Assembly: GCF_965638725.1 (NCBI RefSeq)
Contig: NC_134963.1
Location: 5,959,501-6,023,500 of the forward strand
Direction: 5' to 3'
Length of the DNA: 64,000 nt
Source of the DNA: Aptenodytes patagonicus
Taxonomy: Eukaryota; Chordata; Aves; Sphenisciformes; Spheniscidae
The translations under genes and the position numbers were made by a program. Positions 34,073-47,856 of the stretch are shown piece by piece. Position 1 is the first letter of the stretch. Every line of letters begins with the position of its first letter. Below the pieces are notes generated by a model, which had not been told where the DNA came from, ran no database searches, and saw only the letters and a list, made by a program, of their open reading frames with translations.

Positions 34073-37000
34073 TATTGTGTACATTTTGGAGTGGGTAAGG
34101 AGTAATCTTCACCTGAGATGAGATTTTTCCTCCTGAGGAGAATGCCATATCCACAAGCCACAGGCAGCAAAGTGCATGGCGTCTTCAGACATGGAGATTC
34201 TTCCAGCCGCATAGATGCTCTGTTTCCCTACGCAGGACATGGGGTGGGACAGCAGGGAGGGAGGAAGGAGGGGCCCTTCCCACCATGGACAGCAGTGGTA
34301 TGCGTTTGAGTTTGCCTTACTAAATTGTGTAAAGCTGAGACAGTGAAGGTAAATAAAAACACAGAAGCTGAGGCAGCCCTGAGGGTGGAATTGTCCATTT
34401 TGATCTGCATTGCAGGTGCATAAGAAGCATCCAGGGTACTTGTTGGCTTTTCCTAGATGGTAAGATGCTTAAGCTTAAAAAGCTTTATTGATGCTTTTGC
34501 AATATAAATTATGCTCCTTAATTAAAAAAAAAAGACAAATGGATGTGACTGTAAATACAGTGCCTTTTTCCATTCTACTTGTTCCTTAGTGAATGTAATT
34601 CTGTAGTGCTTTATTATGACTGAACCTCTGGGAGAGGCTAGACTAAATACAGACATTTATGCTCTTAAACTGCACATTGCTTTTTGATTTGGCTATTTAA
34701 AAGCAAGTGCTTTATAAACAGCTAATGGCAGACTTGTAATATTGTTAAATTTTTCAAGCTTTTGGTTGTACTGAGGTCCCAGCAGTCATTTTTAGTGAAA
34801 CAACAAAGATCGGGAGGTCATAACAGAGGAAAGTATCAGCTGCTTAAGTAGAAAAAAAGAATATTGGCTAAACTGATGTGTAACTACTTGTTTTCATCCT
34901 ATTACCATACTTCTGCTTAGTATATCTTTAAAGTTTCCTCCCCCATCCCCTTAGAAAAGATGGTCTCATGACCAATCCAAATGCTGTATGTAGTTTTCAG
35001 TCCAGTAGTTGTTGCAAACTCTAAAATAGCAATCTTTCTTACTTCATTCCTTAAAGTTGTTTCCTTTACTTCAGATTTCAGATATAATTGCGTACTTTCA
35101 GGGCTTTTAAATGATTTTTTAAAATACATTTTGTCATTGGAGTTACAAAAATCAAACTGTTCCTCTGTGTGCCCTAATTCAAGAGGCTGTAGGTATTAAG
35201 GACAATATATTTGTTCATCCAGATCTACTATGTTAGTCAATCCTTTAACAGCAGTAGGTAGAAGAAAAACTCCCCCGTGCTATTATTCCTGAATGTGGAT
35301 CCTAATGTAAAGTAAAATATTTCTTGACTATTATAAACAGTATAATTGAGGGAATACAGTTGTAATAAACTAGTTTGCAAGTTTACTTTTGCTACTCTGT
35401 TAGGCTCTCATTTCTAGGTGTCTCATTACTTCTCTATGGCTTAAAAAATGGTGTTTTAAAGTAGCAAAACTTTGAAGGATTGCTTTTATATCCTCAGGAT
35501 TCACAACATATTGCAATACTTACTTGTGTAAACAGAATACTATTATGTAATTCATCTTTTTACTCAAGCTCATGTTTAACCTCATTTTTCACAGTAAAGT
35601 TTAAAAAAAGTAGTAAATTGTAGTTTACTTTGTACAGAGAACAGACACCATCTTTCTGAAATCATTTATAATGCTTAAGAATTTTTTTGCTGACAAGTGA
35701 TATTTTCTGTATATATTTGTGTATCTGTATGTATGTCTGTTGGTAACTAACGGTGGTTTTTGATGAGCAGTAATTTACTGAAAAATCAGCACGTCAGATA
35801 ACTTGATGCTTTAGGGGAAATAGTTAAGTGTGTTCTGACTAGACAAGGGCATAGCTTTTCCTACTGCTGGTTTAAAAAGCAAAGTCACAGATGAAGAGAG
35901 GAAAGATCTAAGGACTTTTGGTGTCGAAAAATGATAGTTGCATGAAAGTCTCTGGTTTGGCTTTCTGCAGCCTCTTTCACGTCTGCTGCAGCACACAATA
36001 AAACATTGTGAGTAGCTGTGAAACGTTGAAAAGCATAGACATAAGTCTGTGTGCCTTACTGCAGCTACCACACTGTTGTTATTGATACAAATATGCTGCA
36101 ATAAGCTAATATTGTGTAACCATAACCAGTATTGTCAGAACGGTCTCTGGCAGAGCTTGTCCTGTCCCTGGAAACAATGGTACTGAGTGCCGCTGCCCAG
36201 AGCCGGGGTGGAGTTGAAGCGGGGAGGGTGCCCTTTGTTCAGGCAGAAATCTTATCGCTAGAGCTCTGGCTTCCTTTGCATCTGCGGCATGCCAAAACAA
36301 ACTCTCTGCTCCTTTCTTGCGCACTAATCTAATGCGATATCTGAAAAAGCAAATGAAGATAATGAACAGTGCATTTAGTAGAGCCAAGTTTGAATGTTAG
36401 CTACCTGCCGTACCTCACCTCCGATTCCTTCACTTGCTTGACAAGACCTGGCATCCTTTATATATCTGGCTGTAGTGTCTTCAATGACTGTGTGCCTGAT
36501 TAGTCTCTGTGCTTGTTTTTAAGTGATATAAAAATTGTCTTCCTCTAAACAAGGATGTCCGGCAGTGTGATAATGTGTGTTAGTATCTCCATGTGATCAG
36601 TGAATAATTTTGTCTAATAATGTTTTATGGTTATCTACCAGCTCATTTCTCCTGGTGATGTTAAAGAGCATGGTACTATAAATGGGAGCAATACATTTAT
36701 TTACTACTAGAAGTTAGAGGCATGACAAAATATTGCTGAAAACAATGTCCTTGGAGTGTAGCAGAACTTCTGCAAGCTGTTTGTTGGGGGGAGGCGTTAA
36801 ATAATCCTTAAAAAAAAGCCTTTTATTTGGATCACTGTTTCTTTCCTGCTATTGAGGGGCATGTTTGCTCTCATTTCACTCCTAGAAAATCTTTGGGTTA
36901 AAACACTAAAATACCTTGTTGCTTGTTGGTCTTAATTATTTGGGTGAGAGACAGGATTTAAGATCGATGTTGTTAAAAAACATTGCTTGACTGAAAACTG

Positions 37001-40000
37001 TAAAATTTCATGGCTTCTCCCTAAACAGAATGGTACCTGCCTCTAGAAAGGCGAAAATACGCCAGGGAACAGTAGCTCCCTGTAATCTGAGTCAGTGCCC
37101 AGAGGGAGGGCACAAAAGGTGCAGCATATCGCACCTCTGTGGAGTAGAGGTGTTGAGTTTAGGAAGTGTCCATCTGTGTGGAAAAAATCATGTGAATGAT
37201 GTCATTAGCGGGAGGTTTCCTTTGTAATAAAAGTATGTGTGCTTGTTTGCTTTCTGTGCCTCATGAAAGCTTGATTTAAGCTGTGTACAGTTTTATTGTC
37301 TCAATTTGAGATACCTGGGTTATGTAAGTAACAGTATAAAGCATCTCTGTTTGAAATTCTTTGTCTTGGCATCCTATTTACTTTTTAAAAAAAAAAAAAT
37401 CTTATACTTGCTTAAGAAAGGACTTAGACATAGGTCATCACCACCACTAGATTTCCTTCGTCAGCAGGTCTCAAAACCTTTACTTTAGCAAAGTGGAGAC
37501 CAATTTTTGTGTTTGATCGTAGTTGCTGTTCTAAAATAATAAAGTCAATGGCTTATGAAAGAGCATCACAGAATGCATTAGAGAAAAGCATACTCCTCAG
37601 CTTGTTAAACTTGCCTGAAAAATAGTTGTGCTATTCTGTAGAGTTGCTGTTACAATAACTGTTCTCTGTAAATAGATCTCTCCTAGGAGGACAGATTTAT
37701 TTAGCTTGCTGTAAGGCTTCAGTGCCTTTTGATGTGTTTCACAAATATTCCAGGTAAACTCTGAAAATCATCATTTCTGCAGTTCTTGGCAGTAGGAGCT
37801 CAAGTTCAGGTGAGTGCCTGGAGCTGGCCCTGCTGCAGGAAGCAGTTCTGCCTGTACCACCCCCTGCCCCGGTTACTGTTTTGGTTTTGGGTTTTTTTCC
37901 CCACCTTCCCTATCAGCTGCAGACGTTCCTGCAGTGCTGCATGGTGAACCCATCACCTGAAAAGTAGCCAGTGAAAAAACGAGTTTGTTGTCATCTGGAC
38001 CAGTTCCCTGACCTGGTTCACTGAATGACCAGGAAGGTGACTTTGAAGCGTTTCAGAAACGCGACAGTAAATTCTTGCTCAGTATATGCAAGCGGAAGGG
38101 GTGAGACAAAGCCACGGCTAGGCTGGATAGCTAAATAGTTGCATGCCTGTGTGGTGGCAGGTTATTTCCCTGTTGGGGGTGGAGGAAATGCCCAACCAAG
38201 TCACTTACGTGAAACCAGTGTAGTAATTTTGATGGAGATTATGTTAAAATAACAAACTATTTTATCCTCAGAATGAAGGGGTGAAAAAAGTAGAAAAGCC
38301 ACGCATCAGGAGCGTGTGCTAGAAAGCAGAAGAGAAGGAACCTGTTCCTCTAAATTAAGATGATGTAGCCTGACTCATGAGGGCTTTTATTGTCACTTTA
38401 AAAAAAATAAAAATAACATGGACTTCATCATTGTTAAAGGGGTTCTTTCGAAGTAATTGGTGTTATTTAGATGATACCTTCTTTGTTTACCTAAAGAGAA
38501 TTATGCCCAAATTAGGTTGTTTTCATTGGCTATTTCTTCTTGACAGCTGTACAGCCATAGCATTGGATACCCTGGTATTGGGTATCCGAATAATTGTATC
38601 TGTATATCATGCCAGTGCAGGACTGGTTGATTTGATTGTCTAACAGTCTCTGTCATGGTAGTGGTCTTAACATCTGATTACTTTTAGTCTTCTTCCATTG
38701 TTACAGCTCTGGGGTTGTGTGGTCTCAAGGATGGAGAAAACTCCACGTGAATTATGCCTGTCAGTCTTCGTGACTTCAGGTAGAGAGTTGGGCACATAAG
38801 CAGTCAGCGATTTCTGTGCAAAGTACCAGCTTGTTCATTTAGAGTGTCTAGGAGAATTAAATCATTGCTACCAGGAGTGTGTCCACTTAATTACTCTTCC
38901 TGCTGCCATACCAGTTGCTGTTGGATTAACAAAAAATTATTTTCTTACTAGAATATTAAAACCTGTGCTTCCTCAGGGACATTCAGAGATTAACTGTAAA
39001 GAGTCTGCAGAATCTCTGATCAGAAAAATGAAGGGGAAGCCAGGCAGAGAAACAACTGAGTAAAATAGCATTGAAAAGCAGTAGAAGTAGAAAAGGAGCT
39101 GAGAAAGCGAAATCATATCCTTCCTCTGGGAGGAGAGCGGCACGTTTCCTTTTTCCCCTCAGTTGTCTCCAGGAAAGAACTACTAATTTTGCTTGGCTTA
39201 AAACACACAAACTAAAAGAATATGAAAACAAGCTATTGAGACAATGATTACATCTAAGTATTGCTATACTTTAACACAGAAGGCAGAGGAAGAGGGGGAT
39301 AGAGTTGTTGCTGTAAGATGTACTCGTTACTGATAAGGGAGCACTGGAGAAGGGGAAAGACATTCAGAAGGTGGTTGTGTAGGCCTAGCGTATAGTCTGA
39401 AAAGCATGGCTTCAAGAAATATTGAACTAAAGTGGTTTAGTCTAATGCACAGATGAATGAGGGGCGAGCATAAATCTGAAACTGTGTGATAAGCTGTTAT
39501 TAAACTGTATTATTGCCGGATCTACATTAGTAGAAGTATAATGGTATCAGATTGGGGGGTGGGGGGGCTTAAAGCAAATGTCCAAGCAGAAAGATAGCAA
39601 AGCCCTCCAGTTGGCTGTGGAGACGGCAGGGTTTCCTTTATTATGTCCTTTGAAATAAGCTGAACAAACACTTTGGGGATGGCATATGTCTCTGGAGATG
39701 GAGAGCTGATCTAAGCAAAGAACAGCTAAGTGTCTGTTAGTTCGGCATTTTATCTCTGGAGCTACGTTATTTAAAAATGTTTGGTCAGTTCAATGACAGT
39801 CTTTAAAATGGGGACTGGCTAAAACTTTGAAGGTTCTTCCGAGAAGACTCCTGTGTCCTTAGTTAGTTCTTGAAATTGTATTTTGTACAGCATACAAAAG
39901 GCATTTTGGCAGTTTTGTCACATTTTGAGGTGGCCCTGGCTACATACCAGTTGAGAGGAAAATGCCTGCCTGCCCATAGATGTTTCAGGAAGATTTGGAT

Positions 40001-43000
40001 ATGTGTTGGCAGGGAGCTAAAGCAGCTTCTCAGGTGATAGTCACCCCATCCACGTAAAAGGAGGTTATTCTGTTTTGTTTAGGGGATATCAAACAGGAAT
40101 TACAATGTTAAATAACTATGGTTGGTTGGGCTTCGTTCCAGTAGCTTCCTTCGGACTGTGTCTAAAGTCATAGATTAGCATCTCCCTCCTCTTACCCTGC
40201 AATGGGGTATAGAGATGCTCTGATTTTGTACAAAGGCACCTAATACACAGCCAGGTGCTCATTGCCTTGAAATATTTTGAACTCTAGCCAAATACTTAAG
40301 ATCAGAAAAGGCCTGGAGCCTGCACATCATCTGCAAGGCAAGATTTGGCTGTTAAAATGTTAGTGGTTGTTTATGGTGAGCATGCGAAGAAGTTGCATTT
40401 TGGAAGCTCTTGTTTAATATTTTTAATTTTCAATTTAAGATTTTTTTTTGTTGTTGTTCCCTTTTTAAGGGAACCTGCACTTGTAAAAGAGGCGGAGCCG
40501 TTCCTTTTTAAGGTGAGGTTACAAGAATGCTAATTAAAGTTACCTTCTCCACTTTACGGGAAGATGAGGGCTTAGGTAGGTGCAGCAAGGATTGAAGTGT
40601 TGCACTTAATGTTCCCAATGGAATGCTGTTTAATTCATTCCATTTGTTCCTCCTCGGCTATAGTCAAGAGAAATTGTGACTCCATTGTTTGGAGGACTTG
40701 AGGCTCAATCTTTGAGCTGTCTCCAGATCTACATTCCTAGCTATACCTAGAAACGTCTTGTGATGGTGATCCTGAGAATTAAGAAATTTTGCATGTTTTA
40801 AGGATGGAATGCAGCATACCAACCGGATACAGCTTGTGGAACTGTGGCAGGTTGGACACTGTTGGTGTTTAGTGAAAGTCTTGCTGCAAAAGAGGAGGTG
40901 TGTTACCACTGCAGTGTTGAACACTGCAGTGCCCCTTTTAATGATTTATCATCCTTATCAAATGACATATGCATTCCTAGTGGGAGTTTGCCTAGCTCTG
41001 CATTGCACAGTTCCTTTTGTGTAAGAACATAGCAAACATTTTTTTTTTTAATTTATTTATTTTAAAGTTGGAGACGAGAGGGAAGGCGGAAAAACCATGG
41101 TGACATAACTGTTCTGTGGTGTATGCAGTTACAGCTTTCTTCCCAGCGTTGGCTTAATTCATCTGACGAAATCCAGCCAGAGATTGGTTGCTTTGAGAGC
41201 TGTCCCACCGATTTCCACGGTGAGAGAGTGAAGATTGCTCATCTGGGCTATTAAGGGCTCAGCTGACTTCTGCATTTTGCTGTTTAGCTTGTGCTTTTTG
41301 ATCGTAGCCTTATTCTTGGCTGCATGTTCTTTCTTGTTTCAGAGAGCAGGAGATGAAATCAGCTTAGTGCAATCCCAGAACTGCTTTATAGGATTTCCTC
41401 TTTGAAACCCCAACAGGAGACGTACCTGAATAGAATTTTTTTATTATTATTATTTTTTTATTTAGACTGACCCCTCCCAAGACCACGTTTTCTGTAAGAT
41501 CTCAGCTGCCCACGAGAGCAGTTGTTGGATGTGATTTGTGGCTGAGTGCTGCGCACCAAGAAACAGCGGGTTAAGAATTGTTAAGGAACTTGGAGTAGCT
41601 GTAAATCCCGCTAACCAAACTCCCTGGAACTAAGTTAAAGCATCTGCCTAGGGAAGTGGTGGGAGAATGTTCACTGGCTTGTATTAAAAGAAACTGTTAA
41701 TTCTTTTTTAATATAATTGTTTCTTTTTCATTACATCTCCTGAGTCTATTCCCATTTAAAAAACTTCTGACTGAGATTGCATGGGTCAGTAGGTCTCACT
41801 TGCATCGTATCCGATGAGCTGCTGACAAATTTGAGATTAACATTAAATAAAATGTTTTATGCAATCGGAGTAGCTTTCACTAATGGTGAGAATGCAGAAT
41901 TAAAGGGGTGCTGTTAATTTATAATAGCTTTTTCAAGTTTCAATGCATGGTTTAACTTTGTGACAGTTGTCAATGTTTCTGGCTTTAAAAATTAGTCTAT
42001 ATTTTTGCATGGTGTCCTTTGATCTTTACACAACCTACATAAACAAAGAAGTTGAGCAGTTGTAAGATGTTATGAAATGTACAAAATACGCAAACAGATG
42101 GTAAGTGGGAAAAACAGAAATAAAAACCTTCAGTGTTTTAGTAATCCAATTATTCAAGTATTTAATAATCTAATTATTCAAAACTAATTGACTTAGAAAA
42201 CTAGTTGTATGCAAATGACTTCCCAGTCACAAATGAGCATAGTTTCCTACTGCCACTTCTGGGGGGGAAACCCACCACCCCACAAAACACTGTTTTCAGC
42301 CAGTATGCTTTAAATTGAAATACATGATTTGGGTGGACTTTTTAAGGGCATAATCAAAGGATCATAACAATTTGGACAACAAATACCGCTGAGTCTCTGT
42401 TGAAGCAAGTACTGTCCCCTCTTGCCCTGTCCTGTGGAAGCCTTGTGGATGTGAGCACCCAGGAGGGTCACAGCCAGGACATCTACTTCCCTCCCAGGTT
42501 CTGTCCCTTTACAAAATACATGTGGTGTCTCCGGGCTCTTTAAGGTACTCTTTATTCAGGTGGCTGAAGATACTTCTCTTGTCTGACCCAAAAGCAGAAC
42601 AATTGCCAGAGCAGTCTTTAAATGGTGGCGCCAGTTGGTATACTCGGTAGGGAAGTTAAGTCCTTCATATTGATTATTGAGTAATTCCTCAGTTAAAGCA
42701 ATTACTCAGCTCAGCAGTATTTTTCATATAGTAAACGATTCCAAAATCACAAGCCGCCACCAGCAAAGCAAGAAAAGTAAAATAACCCCCCACTGGCATA
42801 GCTGGAGAAATCAGACCAAGCTGTGCAAGCAGTACAAATAGCGTGGTGGTAAGGCATGAACTGCACTGCGTTTTGTACGTAGCACGCTGCACACCTGTTA
42901 AGACAGGTAATGGCAACACCACGTTTCCTGGAGGGAGTGCCACTGGTGTCCTGCTCTTGAGTTCCTGCTTTCAGGAGCACTCTTCTGGGATGTCATGCTG

Positions 43001-45656
43001 AGAGGCTTTTTCCCCTCCTTTTAACCTCATCTTTCTGATCTTCAGAAATGGTCTGTTTAGTAAACTTGCCCAACACCAGGTGAATTGGCTAGGTTGTTGG
43101 CCTGACTTACTCTATATCCTATCCATATTTTCAATCTTCTTGTGTCCGGTTCAGTTGTATGATCTCTAGGGGCATAAAACAATTTGGTATTATTCTAGAA
43201 AGATAAATATTTTCTCTTTAGTTGGCTTCTGCTGTGGCAGTTTGGCCAGCTTTTTCGTTAGGCACTGGCTAAAAATGTTCCTACAGGGAAAAATATTGCT
43301 GAACTTAGAATGGGGTAAAGTGCAGGTGATTGTGGGTATCTGAGAGCTGTTCAGACTGCAGATGAGAGGTTTTTTCCTTCCCTCATTTGTGCAATGGAAA
43401 TTTCCTTATAAGTATGGCTGCAAAAGCAATCAAAAATATTTTTAATATTGTGCTAATGAGCTTAGTTGACAGATCATGCATATTCAGTTGAAATCCATTT
43501 CGTCCAGATCTCAGGCTTTAATAACATTAGGTCTGATTTTTGTGGTTTAAGATTTGGTGTAAAATAGGTACAAAGTGAATAGTGGCTTGTAATAGATCCT
43601 CAGTAATACCAATTTGCACAACTCTAAGCAGATTTCATAGCAAAAGTGTCTCCGTACAGTGACTATCTATGCAAGACGCTTTCCCCTTTCCCTGTTTTTA
43701 TGGTAGATGGTTTTGGCCGTTGCCCAGAACACACGTGCACGGATTGCAGTGTTTGTATGTGCTGGCTAAAAAGATGTGACAGGGATGGGTAGAGCGGGGT
43801 TTGAACTGAAGCTGCTGCCCATAAATTCTGTGGAAGCTATGGCTTTACCACGGTGGCCTTCCCTTTCCCTTGAAGAAAAGGAGAGAGGAGGGGCAGGCAA
43901 CAAGGCTGCAGTGAGGAAGAGAAGTATAGGAAGGTTGCAGAAGACTTGTGGGAAAGTCAGCCCTCCGATCCTTTATCCTCCGAGGAGAGAAACTACTTAG
44001 TGCAGAAGGGCTGCAGCTAAAATTCAAAGGGGATTGACTTAATTGCTCTCACTGATTAACTTACTGGTGCTGCAGGGAAGATGATGCTCTGGTGCTGGTA
44101 ATTTTTATTTTCTTCCGAAGCCTATAGAACTAGCCTGCCTCTGATTATTTATTTTTTCTTCAGAAGAGGTAATCATAGTGTGATCTTTAAGATGCAAGAG
44201 ATCAAGGTGAAAAAACAATTGAGGAGATTAATAGTGACAGCCTTGTTTTGCTTTTTCTAACATTTAGAAACTAAATTTTCTAACATTTTCTAACATTTTA
44301 AAAAACGCATTTATTTGCAAGGACTGAGTTATAAACACTTTTTGTTTGTTGCTGGTGATGAAGTCTTTTTCTGTTCAGATTATAATTACAGGCGTAAAGC
44401 TACCATTAGTAACCATCGTGATAGTAAAGGCTTCAGGATATTATGTGTAGGCTATTCTTTCACCTAGCACTGTCAGTGCTTAAGAGTTTCTTTTGGAAAA
44501 TACATTTCTTGATTTAAAAAAAATCCCTTCTGAGCCTCGGTGTACCATGCAGTCTGAGCACCAGCTACGGTGAGGGCGTGGACTCCGCAGGTTTTATTCT
44601 GCTGTCACATTCAGTCGGTAAGAGTATAAAGATCACTTAAGTACTTGGATAATTCAGTAAAGCTTCTGTCTGTCTGAAGTCAGCTTTGCAAACAAGATGA
44701 TGTCACTTTGAAAATGTAACACAGCTAAAATATCATCAGTCCTTAAAACTAATGGTGCCCCACAGTAGTTGCTGTGGAGCGTGTAGTCTGTCCTCAAGTA
44801 GTCCCCTGACGCTGTGGGCAGTGAGGGGGTACCGCTGCGGTGGTAATGGAGTGTCCCGGCGCCTCTGCGGCCGGGCTGTGGAAAGCAGTCGCGGCACAGA
44901 TGGGCCGCTCTTCACAAGTTGTAGAGCAGGAGCCTGTATGCACAACTCGGCTTATTTCTTATTTAGCCAACCCTGAAACCTCTTCTTAGAATATTTTTGG
45001 TCCCTAATTTTTGCTTGTTTGCTAACGATGGTGATTGCAAAATGACCCGTTCCACTCAACAAAGCACAAGTTGGCACCGTTACCCTCATTCTTCTTGAGT
45101 GCTGAATTTAATCTTTGATCTCTGTTACAGAGTAACCGAGAGCTCCGTTTTGCCCCTTGCACAGCACTGGATTCCTTGAAAGTCTTTTAGCCTTTATTTT
45201 TTTTACAATCAGATATGTGCTTCTGTAGGTATAAGTCAGTTGATGATGATGTCAGTTAAGGTCACACATGAAATCAGGGAGGCTGTGTCTGTGTATTTAT
45301 TTACACCATCACACCACCCCCAAAAAAAAATGTTTTACCGAGGCGCAGAAGCACTGAGTCTGGTGTTCTTTTGGGGAGTAAAAAGTATAAAATTAAATGC
45401 AGGGCTGTGTTACGTTTAGGAGTGACAAAAGTGTGTTACTTTCTCTGAGTGTATGCTCTACCAATTCTGCACTTGTAGAATCAAATTTTTGTCATAAAAC
45501 TACACACGAAAAAGAGCCCAATGGAAAACACTTGATACGGCAAGACGAAACCGTTAAAGTGCCTGTGAGGCAGCCACGGGACAGAATTAAGTTCTATCTT
45601 ATGCACAACATGTGGTCCTGTAATTACAGACCATGGTTGTAATGCCATTGCAGATG

Positions 45657-45670
45657 GTTGTCCAGGCAAC
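45657..45670 (+). promoter_or_regulatory. Second X-box-like site in CCDC92 intron 1
   Basis: GTTGTCCAGGCAAC satisfies RYYNYY-N2-RRNRAC with a strong GGCAAC right half, and matches 11 of 14 positions of the symmetrical consensus. It lies about 2 kb upstream of the first coding exon. The loose pattern occurs often by chance in 64 kb, so without conservation this is only a candidate. Confidence 0.3.
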
Positions 45671-47709
45671 GGGAGTCCTGATTCTTTGCTTATCTTTGTA
45701 ACCTAAATACTGTAATTGTTTTTACAAAACTACACAGATGATAACTGAATTTAGCCTTTCGTACTGTAATGACAAAGCTAATGCTCCTCGTGTATCAGCA
45801 GTGTTTAACCCAGCATCCTAACCACTTCATCGGTCTCCCCCCTCCTTGGCTGGATTACAGTGGCAGCAGGAGAGGGCTGCTGTGGCTCCCAGCCCCAACA
45901 GGCTGGATCATCAGCTGTGCACGGGGAGTGCGCAGAAGCACTTGACAAACCTTTCCTCGTCGCTCCTGGTGGTAGGCCGGGGCCGTGACATCGTTCCCTG
46001 TGCTGCTCTGTCCCCCTGAAAGTATTTCTCCCACCGGTGCTTGTGTAATTCCCACCCAGTATGTGCTACTGCCTGTCACTCTGGCATCCCCATTAGCCTG
46101 GCTCTCTAGAATTTGTCTGTGCTCCTATTTTTGTGCTGTCTTTGCGCTCCTGAGCTGCCCAAGAAGGTGGCTGACTTCCCAGAGTTTTCAGAAAGTTGCC
46201 CAAGCGTGACAGCTTTCTTGCTAAAGAAATTTAAAGTGTAGTAATGTGGAGTTAAGGACAGACGTTTCTGGAAAGTTCTTCTCATGTAGACCCAGCAGCC
46301 TCTATAACCAGCTGTAGGTGGAGCAGCACCATGCGCCCTGGCTGTAGCAGCATTGCTCATGACACAGCCCTCTGTGCATGCAGAGTGGTAATGATCACAC
46401 AGTGAAATTCAAGAACAACTAAAAGTACACCCGAGTGATTGCTGTGCTTTGAGGTTGCACAAGGATTGCATGCTGTCATCGTTGCTTTTTCTCATTAGTA
46501 TACTTATTTTCACTAGGAAACAGGACAATAAACAAAATCGTGTCATGACGGACTTGGTGACTAGAGATCACTAGGGACACGGTAACCCCTGTTTGTGCTT
46601 CTCTGGATGCTCCTCCAGGTACTCCTTCAAATGTCACAGAAGAGAGCCCCAGGGCACAGCACGTGCTCCTCCACAGGAAGCATCTGGCTGTGCCTGGTGC
46701 AAGGAGCTATTTTTTACCTCTGTATCGGGGAATTCATTTGGGAGTCTGTATCTCCAGCTCTACCAGACAGATGTTTCTTAGCGCTTTGGCCTGTGGGTGT
46801 ATGTAAAACCATTGTTGCCTTATCAGGAGCAGCAGTAACACTGGCAGTGCAGGGGCCTTCAAGAACACCCCTCGGCATCGTACAGTTGACCGTTTCTATC
46901 TTTGAGTCTGAGCACTGCTGTAGTCAAGGCCTGGTTTTATAAGGCTGTTCCGCAAGGAAAACCCAGCGGTGTAACAGTTTTCCATGTATTCATAACCTGA
47001 GCAAGAAAAAGCTGTTTCTTTTCTCTTTAAATGAAACATTGTCCTTGTCAATTGTCTTGTCCCATGTCATCGGGCCCATGCGGGACATCGGTCTCCCGTA
47101 GCGTGGGGCCGGCACCGGCTACGGGATCCTGCTCTAGCATGGCTGAGGAAATGCAACAGCAGCCAGAGCTTTGAAGGTCCCAGTGAGCACATCTCGGCTA
47201 AGGCGCCCTGTAGCACCCATGTCTGTGCCGGTACCGCTGGGCCTGGCCGTGTGTTAGATTACCCGTTTTGCATTTCTCTTCAGAGGTGGTGCGCTTTAGT
47301 GCTTTCTTCCTTGTTCTTGTCCAGGGGTGTTACTAATTCCTGTATCCCTGGAAGTAAGTGGAAAACCCCCAACAAGACAGAGGGACACGCTAGCCCATTT
47401 CTCAGAACTCCACTTCTATCTTGTAACAGCATTAGTGACTTAGTCTGTCTGAAGTTAATCCTTTAAATGTGTTAACTCCAAACAAATGAGTTCCCTATGC
47501 TGCTCTGGCCTAGAGTATAATTAGGCTTTCTATGAACTTAGAGCACTTCTAATTGAAACAGTCATGAAACAGAAAAACCTTTTGTGGCATTTGCTTGATT
47601 GCATATCACTTCATTAATAGCAGAATTCAGCTGTTCCTGGCTGTAGAGTGAGGATCTCTGTATGTGCAAGGTAACTCACTGTTACAATTCTACATCTGTT
47701 TACTGACAG

Positions 47710-47856
47710 GGCGACTGCATGTCAGGATGGCAACTTCAAACCTGGAGAACCAGCTACAGAGTGCCCAGAAGAATCTGTTGTTTCTCCAGCGAGAACATGC
47801 CAACACCCTGAAAGGCCTGCACGCGGAGATTCGACGCCTGCAGCAGCACTGCACAG
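47710..47856 (+). CDS. CCDC92: CCDC92 first recognised coding exon
   Basis: The acceptor TTTACTGACAG precedes 47,710, and the donor is CACAG followed by GTAGCT. Coding starts at 47,727 and covers residues 1-43, leaving one base of codon 44. The 17 bases before the ATG would read (G)RLHVR in frame, which resembles the GPLDVS that precedes the same methionine in the longer human isoform, so an upstream coding exon may exist. Confidence 0.93.

Larger units (their letters stand above)
32902..47709 (+). other. CCDC92: CCDC92 intron 1 (inferred)
   Basis: About 14.8 kb lie between the CpG-island donor and the first coding exon. No further coding exon is recognisable. Contents include a G-rich tract at 33,110-33,129, a short GGAT microsatellite at 34,056-34,072, A/T-rich sequence over much of 34,400-43,000, a small tandem triplication of TTTTCTAACAT-like units at about 44,255-44,305, an X-box-like site at 45,657, and CpG-richer patches at about 44,810-44,920 and 47,070-47,240. 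Untranslated exons may be hidden in it. Confidence 0.55.

Noticed and set aside
38385..38643. 88-codon plus-strand hydrophobic frame in CCDC92 intron 1
   Set aside because: It is A/T-rich with an oligo-A/Lys start, has no domain or splice signals, and the surrounding sequence is ordinary intron.
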